Source: CAZUVM01 sp964623885 (GTDB taxonomy: Bacteria > Verrucomicrobiota > Verrucomicrobiia > Limisphaerales > UBA8199). From it: DNA of 9,890 nucleotides. Made by a program: the position numbers and the translations under genes. Positions 1-5,695 of this stretch are shown here, piece by piece. Every line of letters begins with the position of its first letter. Position 1 is the stretch's first letter. The notes beneath the pieces were generated by a model. The model was not told the origin of the DNA. It searched no databases and saw only the letters and a program-made list of their open reading frames with translations. Where the stretch lies: the NCBI GenBank assembly GCA_964623885.1, contig CAZUVM010000095.1, positions 1-9,890 on the forward strand, written 5' to 3'.

Positions 1-69
1 CGGCGGCAGCGGCATCGGCGGCTGCACGGGTTCTCATTCGTCTCCGCACCGCTAAGACTCAGACCTAAC
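1..69 (+). other. Possible C-terminal tail of an upstream gene
   Basis: Reading frame 3 is open from the window edge to a TAA at 67-69 and encodes about 22 residues, Ala-rich and then basic, ending RLRTAKTQT. It stops 11 bp before the ATG at 81, as expected for an upstream operon partner. Frame 2 is also open to a TAA at 53-55, so the choice of frame is not certain. The piece is too short to name. Given the hsdR remnant downstream, an hsdM or hsdS end would fit the context, but nothing in the residues shows it. Confidence 0.2.
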
Positions 70-80
70 ACTTCTCAGAT

Positions 81-1577
81 ATGCCAAAGAAACCTGAGTT
101 CGAGCCAAGAAAGTTGATGGAACACGCCATCGAGGTGATGAAGCAGTCTCTGCATGAGCCACGCCACGATGGCAAGCCGCCGCCGAAAGTGGGCGCGGTG
201 CTTTACAAGGCGGACGGATCAATCGAAACTGCGTTCCGTGGAGAGCTACGCTGGGGCGACCACGCGGAGTTTGCCCTGTTGGAAAGAAAGAACCGGGCCA
301 ACAGCTTGGACGGAGCAAAGCTGTTCTCCACCTTAGAACCGTGCGCCCCCGGCGCTCGGAAGCACCCCAAGCTGAGCTGCGCCGAGCGCATAGTCCTCGC
401 GCGTATAAAGGAGGTCTGGGTGGGCATTGAAGACCCCGACCCACTGGTCGACCGCAAAGGCATCAAATACCTCCAAGACAACGGCGTTTCCGTGCAAATG
501 TTCGACCGAGACTTGCAGGAAGTGATCAAGGCAGAGAACAAGGAGTTCATCGCCCAGGCGCTCGCCCGGGCGGCAGCGGCGGAAGAGGAACCCAAGGCGG
601 TGCAATTATCCAAGTTTGAGAATGCCGTGCCGCATGCGGACATGTCCGATTTCTCCCCGGAGGCCCTCAACCAATACCGGACCGCTGTTCGGATCGCCGA
701 TCCGATAGGTTCGGATGCCTTTAACCGTCGCCTCGTGCAACAGGGCTTGCTGTTGCACGATGGAAACAAACTCCTTCCGTCCGCCTTCGGCGTGCTCTTG
801 TTCGGCAAGTCGCCCCGCGATGCGATGCCACAGGCCGGACTGCTTGGCACCATTCACCACGCCGGCGGCCGGGAAGACAAGCCGCGCGACTTTGACGGAC
901 CCCAGGTCCTTGTTCCCGAAGAGGCCCTAAAGTGGTTGCGCGACAAGCTCCCTGATCCGATTGACCGCTCGACGGCCCGCCGCCAGGAAGCGAACCAGCC
1001 CTTCTTCGCCCTTGCGCGCGAGGGCGTAGTCAACGCCTTGGTTCATCGCGACTACTCGATCACCGGTGCAAAATGTCAGCTGGTCGTAACACCGGATACG
1101 ATCGTCATCAAGAGCCCCGGCCAGCCGGTCGCACCCATCACCCTCCAGCAGTTGCAGGCCTTCAACGCTCCCATGCTCAGCCGCAACCCGACCCTGCACT
1201 ACGTCTTCGGAAGAATGGAATTGGCGGAAGAGCGCGGCCTTGGCCTCAAGACCATGCGCGAAAGCGCGACTCAGGCCGGGCTGCCCCTGCCTAAATATAC
1301 TTGGGAAGACCCCTACCTGGTCCTCACCTTGTATCGCAGTCCGTCGGGCGCCCTCGTCGATCTAAGCCCCCAGATTTTCGCTCGCCTCAACAAAGATGAG
1401 CGCAGAGCCTGGCAGTTCATGGTCGGGCGGGAGTCGGTCACCAGCCCGGAGCTGATGACTGCCTTGGGCTTTGATGAACGCAAAGCCCAGCGCGTACTGA
1501 AGAAACTCTTGGAAGTGGGGCTTATCCGCCGGGGTGGTAAGGGCCGCGCTACCCGCTACCACGTGATTCGCCCATGA
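81..1577 (+). CDS. Deaminase-HATPase-winged helix fusion protein
   Basis: This 498-residue protein has three recognisable parts. Residues about 10-160 resemble the RibD/CDA-type zinc deaminases: HAE at 61-63 supplies a zinc ligand and the catalytic Glu, and EPC at 86-88 with a second Cys at 100 (AER follows) completes the site. Residues about 195-420 match the RecG-C-terminal-type GHKL ATPase (HATPase_c_4), with the N-box REGVVNALVHRDYS at 313-326 and a G-box-like ERGLGL at 384-389. Residues about 430-498 look like a winged helix (VTSPELMTALGF, then a basic wing). Related ATPase-wHTH proteins usually carry an AlbA_2 (Schlafen-like) domain at the N-terminus; here a deaminase takes that place. 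The role is inferred: neighbours suggest phage defence, perhaps by acting on nucleotides or nucleic acid. A modified-nucleotide or riboflavin-type substrate cannot be excluded. No strong Shine-Dalgarno is seen before the ATG; homology begins close to it. Confidence 0.85.
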   Translation: MPKKPEFEPRKLMEHAIEVMKQSLHEPRHDGKPPPKVGAVLYKADGSIETAFRGELRWGDHAEFALLERKNRANSLDGAKLFSTLEPCAPGARKHPKLSCAERIVLARIKEVWVGIEDPDPLVDRKGIKYLQDNGVSVQMFDRDLQEVIKAENKEFIAQALARAAAAEEEPKAVQLSKFENAVPHADMSDFSPEALNQYRTAVRIADPIGSDAFNRRLVQQGLLLHDGNKLLPSAFGVLLFGKSPRDAMPQAGLLGTIHHAGGREDKPRDFDGPQVLVPEEALKWLRDKLPDPIDRSTARRQEANQPFFALAREGVVNALVHRDYSITGAKCQLVVTPDTIVIKSPGQPVAPITLQQLQAFNAPMLSRNPTLHYVFGRMELAEERGLGLKTMRESATQAGLPLPKYTWEDPYLVLTLYRSPSGALVDLSPQIFARLNKDERRAWQFMVGRESVTSPELMTALGFDERKAQRVLKKLLEVGLIRRGGKGRATRYHVIRP

Positions 1578-1578
1578 A

Positions 1579-1618
1579 CCCGAATCCCGACAGGAACCCC
1601 GACAAAGTGTCGGGATTC
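1579..1618 (+). repeat. 40-bp palindromic repeat, copy A
   Basis: This copy starts two bases after the stop codon of the upstream gene. GAATCCCGACA at 1582-1592 is the perfect reverse complement of TGTCGGGATTC at 1608-1618. A nearer arm, CCCGACA at 1598-1604, can pair with the same partner across an AAG loop, so two alternative hairpins are possible. It matches copy B at 37 of 40 positions with a 62-bp period. Transcribed, it would make a stable stem that could end or protect the upstream message. Confidence 0.8.
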
Positions 1619-1640
1619 AAAGCGCGCCCGGGGCCTAAAA

Positions 1641-1680
1641 CCCGAATCCCGACAAAAATCCCGACAAAGTGTCGGGATTC
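1641..1680 (+). repeat. 40-bp palindromic repeat, copy B
   Basis: This is the second copy of the 40-bp unit. Here the inner arm is a perfect 10-bp match: AATCCCGACA at 1657-1666, an AAG loop, and TGTCGGGATT at 1670-1679. The outer arm at 1644-1654 can also pair with 1670-1680. It differs from copy A at units 15, 16 and 19 only. There is no T tract after it, so it is not a textbook rho-independent terminator. Confidence 0.8.
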
Positions 1681-1707
1681 CCAAGGACGACAGGGCCAAA
1701 CCGTGGA

Positions 1708-1740
1708 ATCCCGCCAAATATCCAACCACTTTGGCGGGAT
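1708..1740 (+). repeat. Inverted repeat, 11-bp arms (third palindrome)
   Basis: ATCCCGCCAAA at 1708-1718 pairs perfectly with TTTGGCGGGAT at 1730-1740 around an 11-base loop. The arm is a relative of the ATCCCGACAAA arm in copies A and B with one base changed, and both arms carry the compensating change, so pairing is kept. A decayed half-unit, ATCCTGCCAAAT, follows near 1770-1781. Confidence 0.75.
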
Positions 1741-1789
1741 ACCCGAACCACCTGACCCGCATTCTCAGCATCCTGCCAAATGCCGCTCT

Positions 1790-1828
1790 GGTATCCGGAC
1801 ATTTACCCGGGCATTTTGTCCGGGTACC
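1790..1828 (+). repeat. Inverted repeat, 12-bp arms (fourth palindrome)
   Basis: GGTATCCGGACA at 1790-1801 pairs with TGTCCGGGTACC at 1817-1828: eleven Watson-Crick pairs and one T-G wobble around a 15-base loop that itself holds CCCGGG. It is the last member of the palindrome cluster and lies about 50 bp before the surviving part of the hsdR remnant. Confidence 0.75.
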
Positions 1829-1870
1829 CTCGGCGCGCAACTCTTCGCGGCGCTGAAGAGCAAACCATGA

Positions 1871-2209
1871 ATTTCAACCGCCAAAGATTTCAAAGCCTCA
1901 CTCAACCGCGGACAAAACCTCGGCCTCAATGATGCCGAGCTCGCCTTCTACGACGCCCTCGGAACCAACGACAGTGCCGTCGCCGAACTCGGGGACGTTA
2001 CCCTCAAGGCGATCGCCCGGGACCTGGTCAAAGGCATGCGCAAAAGCGTCACCATCGACTGGACGATCAAAGAAGCCGTCCGCGCGAAAATCCGCGCCAT
2101 GGTGAAACGCATCCTCCGCAACTACGACTACCCCCCTGACAAGCAGGAGCAAGCCACCCAAACCGTTCTTGCCCAGGCCGAGCTCCTCTGCGCCGACTGG
2201 GCGACCTAA
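1871..2209 (+). pseudogene. hsdR: C-terminal remnant of type I restriction subunit HsdR
   Basis: Frame 2 is open from just after a TGA at 1868-1870 to a TAA at 2207-2209, giving 112 residues. They read as the extreme C-terminal helical region of HsdR (type I restriction endonuclease R subunit, DUF3387 type). Recognisable blocks are LGLNDAELAFYDALGTNDSA, LGDVTLKAIARDLV, VTIDWTIKEAVRAKIRAMVK and YPPDKQEQATQTVLAQAELL. A full HsdR is about 800-1100 residues, with an N-terminal PD-(D/E)XK nuclease and two helicase domains; none of these is present and there is no suitable start codon at the 5' edge. Similarity fades near 1880, just downstream of the palindromes, which points to a deletion joint. 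The reading frame itself is undamaged, so the loss may be recent, or the fragment could be expressed from an internal start such as the ATG in GMRKSV. Confidence 0.8.
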
Positions 2210-2288
2210 TATCGGCCTGCGCGATACATCGGAACCTCCCGCGCGATTTGCTTTGCGATGGAGGAACACACCGGCTTACTTTCGGCCG

Positions 2289-3197
2289 GTGAAAGGCCTC
2301 GTCACTAACCAGACAGTTCAGACGCCCGATGGGCCACTCGTTATTCCTCCGGGCAAAGCGTACATGACGGTCGGCGATCTACCTCAAACCTTCATGGACG
2401 ACGTGCTCACGCGCGCCTTCAGTGACTACTCAGTCGCCGTGAACCGGATTCGCGGGGACGACGCCCACAGCTTCACGCCTTTAGGCAGCGGCGTTTTAGT
2501 CAAGAAGGGGACACGCCACGGAATTTTAACCGCCCACCACTGTCTCCACGCATGCCGCCCGGAGTGTGAGTTCGGCAGGTTGGGAGGGGATACACTCACG
2601 CTCGTGAACCGCCGTGCCTACGGTATTCGGCTTGAATCGCACGAGGTAATGGAGCACGTCCTCGCCCGCCCACGCACAGATGAATTTGGGCCAGATCTCA
2701 CCTTCATCGAGGTCTTGGCCCCGGATCGGCTTGCTTCCCTCAAAGCCATCGGCTCATTCTGGCCATTGGATCGGCCCGCAACCCAGATCGCGGCCGGATT
2801 CGGCACCGCTCTCACCCCGATGGCGACGATCGGATTTCCGCAGTGCGACTACGAGACGACCATCAACGGGCACGGGGTGCACCACGTCACCAGACACATG
2901 ACGTACGCCAACTCGATTCGGGCGGGTGGCATTTTCGAAAAGGACGGCTGGGACTACCTGGACAGCACCATTCTTTATCCGGGAAAAGACATACCACTTT
3001 CTTTCTCCGGCGTGAGCGGAGGGCCAGTCTGGGGATTTGAAATCATCCACAGCAAGAAAACCGACACGCTGAGCATCGGACAATACGCCCTGGTCGGCCT
3101 CACGTTTTACCAAACCGCGCTGGAAGACAATAAGCGCAGCCTTCGCGCCCACTTCATCAACTCCATCTACGATCTCGCATGGCGCGGTCTAACGTGA
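2289..3197 (+). CDS. Trypsin-fold serine protease
   Basis: From the GTG at 2289 this is a 302-residue protein. It shows the chymotrypsin-fold signature: TAHHC places the catalytic His at residue 84, GPDLTFIEV the Asp at about 136, and GVSGGPVWG the nucleophile Ser at 243. No signal peptide or membrane segment is seen, so it is probably cytoplasmic, unlike the secreted DegP type, and no PDZ domain follows. The start is uncertain. The frame is open back to a TTG at 2169 that overlaps the hsdR remnant, and TTG 2253 and ATG 2364 are other options; none has a good Shine-Dalgarno. The stop lies 12 bp before the AbiGi gene, so the two are likely co-transcribed. Cytoplasmic trypsin-like proteases occur as effectors or activators in bacterial conflict systems. 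A role here in cleaving a partner on infection is inference; its target is unknown. Confidence 0.75.
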   Translation: MKGLVTNQTVQTPDGPLVIPPGKAYMTVGDLPQTFMDDVLTRAFSDYSVAVNRIRGDDAHSFTPLGSGVLVKKGTRHGILTAHHCLHACRPECEFGRLGGDTLTLVNRRAYGIRLESHEVMEHVLARPRTDEFGPDLTFIEVLAPDRLASLKAIGSFWPLDRPATQIAAGFGTALTPMATIGFPQCDYETTINGHGVHHVTRHMTYANSIRAGGIFEKDGWDYLDSTILYPGKDIPLSFSGVSGGPVWGFEIIHSKKTDTLSIGQYALVGLTFYQTALEDNKRSLRAHFINSIYDLAWRGLT

Positions 3198-3209
3198 GGA
3201 AGGGAAGGT

Positions 3210-3973
3210 ATGTCCGAGACAATCAGTTCAAGCGCCCTCTTTCACATCACTGGCAAGATAGAACACATCAGAAGCATCCTTAAGGAGGGCTTCTTCCCGC
3301 ATTATTGCCCGGAGTATACCCTCGACAGGGCGGACCGCACCGCGGCGCGCAGCGGGCGCCATCCCATGTACGCGATACCGATGGTGTGCTTTTGCGACCT
3401 GCCCCTGTCGCTGATCAAGAAGCACGTGGAGGAATACGGAGGGTATGGAATAGGATTGAACAAGACGTGGGGAGTCAAGAACGGCGTCGCTCCCGTGATT
3501 TATACGCACAGCAGGGCAAAAACACGGCCCTCGGTTCGCGCCTGGTTACCGAGGCTCCGGAAGCCGCTCGCCACCACACCTCCACAGACATGAAATACCT
3601 CGCCGCCTATTCGAAGCCTTTCGAGGGGCCAGCATGGAGAAACAACCGCCGAAAGAAAGAGGTGCGCTTTTACGACGAACGAGAATGGCGATACGTGCCT
3701 CCTGGCCCTGCAGCCGCCCCCTTGTTCCTGCCTTGGGACGCCTACGCCGATGTATCCAAGCGCCGAAAACTCGAACGCAAACTTAAGAAGCAAAACACTC
3801 TGCCTGTCCCAGCGGACGACGTGATGTACCTGATACTACCCCCTGAGAAGGACGAACAAAACGTCATCGATCTACACGACTTCCTCCTGAAGCTTTACCC
3901 TCGGCGCCGCAGGGACGCGATTTTGGTGACCACCACCATCATGACCACCGACTGCATAGAAGGAGACATCTGA
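3210..3973 (+). pseudogene. AbiGi-family abortive-infection protein, frameshifted
   Basis: The ATG at 3210 has a Shine-Dalgarno, GAGGAAGGGA, at 3196-3205. The first frame encodes LFHITGKIEHIRSILKEGF, IPMVCFCDLPLSLIKKHVEE and YGGYGIGLNKTWGVKNG, the hallmark blocks of the AbiGi family (PF10899), which is named after the lactococcal AbiG phage-resistance locus. This frame then runs into unrelated residues and stops at 3593. The family's C-terminal half continues in frame 2: DMKYLAAYSKPFEG, FYDEREWRYVPPG and the downstream helical part, ending at the TGA at 3971-3973. The switch falls near the five-A run at 3518-3522; one extra A would restore a single frame of about 254 residues. It may be a real mutation or a homopolymer sequencing error. 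No AbiGii-type partner is in the window; the upstream protease is the only close neighbour. The biochemical activity of AbiGi is not settled. Confidence 0.8.
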
Positions 3974-4004
3974 GAATCGTCAAAATTCGCGTCCGCCAGC
4001 GGTC

Positions 4005-4042
4005 CGCCGCGGCTCAAAGGGCGGCCTGATCCAGCCGCGGCG
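4005..4042. terminator. GC-rich hairpin between convergent genes
   Basis: CGCCGCGGCT at 4005-4014 pairs perfectly with AGCCGCGGCG at 4033-4042, leaving an 18-base loop. It sits between the AbiGi stop on the + strand (3973) and the repaired stop of the - strand membrane protein (4045), where a shared bidirectional terminator is expected. No T run follows on either strand, so it would need factor help or act as an RNA 3' end stabiliser. Confidence 0.4.
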
Positions 4043-4044
4043 CC

Positions 4045-4705
4045 TCAAGCCGCCACCGCCGCCGTAGCACCCTTCTGCTGCGCTTGCTGCACCCGCTGGG
4101 CAATCTCCTGCGCCGTCATCTTCGCCGCCGGGGTTATCGCTCAACTGGTCCACCAGTTGCGAGACCGTCGTGAACACGCCGGCCTCCTTCTGGTGCTCCA
4201 TCAGCCACCGCACGAACTGCGCATCAACAGCCTGGCCCTGCGGCGTGGTCGTCAGCACGGCCCGAGCCGTTTCGACACCCTGCACCAGCGCCTCATTCAC
4301 CTTCCGGTTCCGCAACTGCCGGTAGCCGTGGTAAAGTCCGCCGAGAGCCAGCGCCACGATGCTCCCAATCCCCGGTGCAAACGTATTCAGAATAGACCCA
4401 GTCGCCGCAATCGTGGCCTCGGCCTCCGGCCTCGCGACCAGATTGGTGACCGGCACCTGCACCAGGTTCGTCATGAATACCGGCACGAAGTTCGTCACCA
4501 CGGCCGCTACCATGTTCGTCGCGACAGGCTCGCGCACTGCGTAACCGCTCACCGCGCCCACCGCATTCGTGACATATACGACATTCGTGCGCTCCGTCAC
4601 CACCGGGACGGAGTTCGTCACAACAACGGTGTTCGTGAACACGTGGACCACCGGCTCATTGGTCCACGTCACCTCCTGCTTAGCGGAACAAACCGTTGCA
4701 AACAC
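4045..4705 (-). CDS. Val-Thr-Asn-rich single-TM envelope protein, C-terminal frameshift
   Basis: I do not recognise a named family. Reading from a GTG at 4705, residues about 10-90 are a low-complexity stretch with recurring VTN/FTN/ATN steps. A hydrophobic segment follows at about 108-122 (GIGSIVALALGGLY), then a basic helical part (RQLRNRKVNEALVQGVETAR) and a Gln/Glu-rich tail. The order small TM, basic patch and amphipathic helices resembles holin-like or other small phage membrane proteins; this is only an impression. As sequenced, the frame runs on to 3980 with an unnatural Gly/Arg-rich end. Dropping one base from the C run (G run at 4130-4133 on the + strand) gives AAKMTAQEIAQRVQQAQQK and a stop at 4045-4047, 219 residues in all. 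The start is also doubtful: no signal peptide follows the GTG. A well-placed Shine-Dalgarno precedes an ATG at 4748 in another frame, so the true N-terminus may be frameshifted too. Confidence 0.55.
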
Positions 4706-4852
4706 GTTTACTGAAGGATTTATTGAAAGTCAGATGTCTCTCTTCCATAAGTCTGTCCTCCCAGGCGCCTGTAAGAGACGTGCTTTGGCCAACTGAGAGC
4801 ATTCCGCACTGCATGTCTGACAAGCCACCTGGCTCCTGACCCGCATTTCCCT
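4706..4852. other. Intergenic gap below the sugar operon
   Basis: This 147-bp stretch separates the isomerase stop from the membrane-protein gene, both on the - strand. A weak hairpin (AGCC/GGCT arms, four-base loop, about 4824-4835) lies shortly after the isomerase stop, without a T tract. On the - strand an ATG at 4748 preceded by GGGAGG opens a 22-codon frame ending at 4680. It is either a leader or the displaced start of the membrane protein. Nothing else is evident. Confidence 0.35.
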
Positions 4853-5692
4853 TCAAAGATCCAGATTCGCCAAATGGCGGTGCAGTTGAATGGTTTCGGA
4901 AAGCACGTCGACTTCGTTGCAGTGTTCCCAGTCAATCCAAACATATTCGAGCGCGATCCAACCCCTGAACTGGTGTTGGTGCAACGCTTGCAACGCGCGA
5001 GTGAAATCAATGGCGTTATCCCTGAGGCTGCTTTGCAACCGGCCTTTGCGGGCGCAGCGGGCGTGAAAATGGGTGGCCCGTGCTGCAAGAGGTTCGATGC
5101 GAACATCCGGAATCCCCACTCGCGTGAAATGCGCGTAATCGAGCGTCAAGCCCAGCGCCGGCACGCGGTCCGTCAGTTGACCGGCGCGCTCCGGAGTATC
5201 GGCAATTGAGCCGACGTGTGGCTCGACGGCGACAGTCAGCTTCAAGGCGGCTGCTTGTGACACCCGCCAGGCCAACTCCTCGGCCGCCCGGGCAAGGGAC
5301 GCCGCACGCGGTTCAGATTTAAACCCGACGCCGGGCAGAATCGTCACGTGTTTGGAACCGGCGGCGACAGCGTAATCGAGCGTCCTCAAAAATTGCTCTC
5401 GGGCAAACCTGCGCCTCGGGGCCTCGGGATGGTTTATGGCGTGATCAGTAAAGTTCTCATCGAGCTGAAGAAAAACGTCTGCGGCCACCAATCCTTCGCG
5501 CTTCAGTCGGCGGCGCAGTCGTTCGCCGCTCCGGAGCGGTCGCCCCAATTCTGTTTCCGGGCGCAAATGACTGCGGCCGGCGAATAATCCGAGGTCAATC
5601 CCCCGCAATCCCAGCAGCGCGATCACCTTCAGCGCAGCTTCGTGCGGCAGCAGCGGAAAACTGAAGTCGGCACAACTGAATTTAAAATTCAT
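4853..5692 (-). CDS. Sugar phosphate isomerase/epimerase-like TIM-barrel protein
   Basis: The 279 residues match the xylose-isomerase-like TIM-barrel superfamily (AP_endonuc_2 fold), which uses a divalent metal to isomerise or epimerise sugars and related polyols. The family's metal-site strands are visible: Glu157 in VAVEPHVGS, Asp185 and His188 in LTLDYAHF, His210 in THFHAR and Glu249 in IALEYVW. Length is normal for the family, and there is no signal peptide, so it acts in the cytoplasm. It is the last gene of the operon, starting 3 bp after the solute-binding protein gene. It probably handles an intermediate or the entry form of the substrate processed by the dehydratase and oxidoreductase. 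Members range from hydroxypyruvate isomerase to inosose dehydratase and tagatose epimerase types, so the exact reaction cannot be assigned. Confidence 0.8.
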   Translation of the reverse strand: MNFKFSCADFSFPLLPHEAALKVIALLGLRGIDLGLFAGRSHLRPETELGRPLRSGERLRRRLKREGLVAADVFLQLDENFTDHAINHPEAPRRRFAREQFLRTLDYAVAAGSKHVTILPGVGFKSEPRAASLARAAEELAWRVSQAAALKLTVAVEPHVGSIADTPERAGQLTDRVPALGLTLDYAHFTRVGIPDVRIEPLAARATHFHARCARKGRLQSSLRDNAIDFTRALQALHQHQFRGWIALEYVWIDWEHCNEVDVLSETIQLHRHLANLDL

Positions 5693-5695
5693 AGG

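Noticed and set aside
1579..1828. CRISPR array
   Set aside because: Only two near-identical units with one 22-bp gap are present, the rest diverge, the units are long internal palindromes, and no cas gene is near.
1579..1828. Integron attC sites or insertion-sequence ends
   Set aside because: No GTTRRRY-type core, integrase, transposase or flanking target duplication was seen.
2169..2288. TTG at 2169 as the start of the protease
   Set aside because: It would overlap the conserved hsdR remnant in another frame and adds residues with no fold signature; a later start is preferred, though not proven.
3513..3526. Programmed -1 frameshift site in the AbiGi gene
   Set aside because: The zero-frame codons are GCA AAA ACA, so the phase does not fit the X XXY YYZ slippery rule, and no clear downstream stimulatory stem was seen. 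A mutation or sequencing error is simpler.
3980..4044. C-terminal extension of the membrane protein to 3980
   Set aside because: The Gly/Arg-rich residues arise after a one-base shift and read through the intergenic hairpin; the repaired frame stops at 4045.
4680..4748. 22-codon peptide gene on the - strand
   Set aside because: It has a good Shine-Dalgarno but no recognisable product; it may instead be the displaced N-terminus of the membrane protein, so it is noted rather than called.
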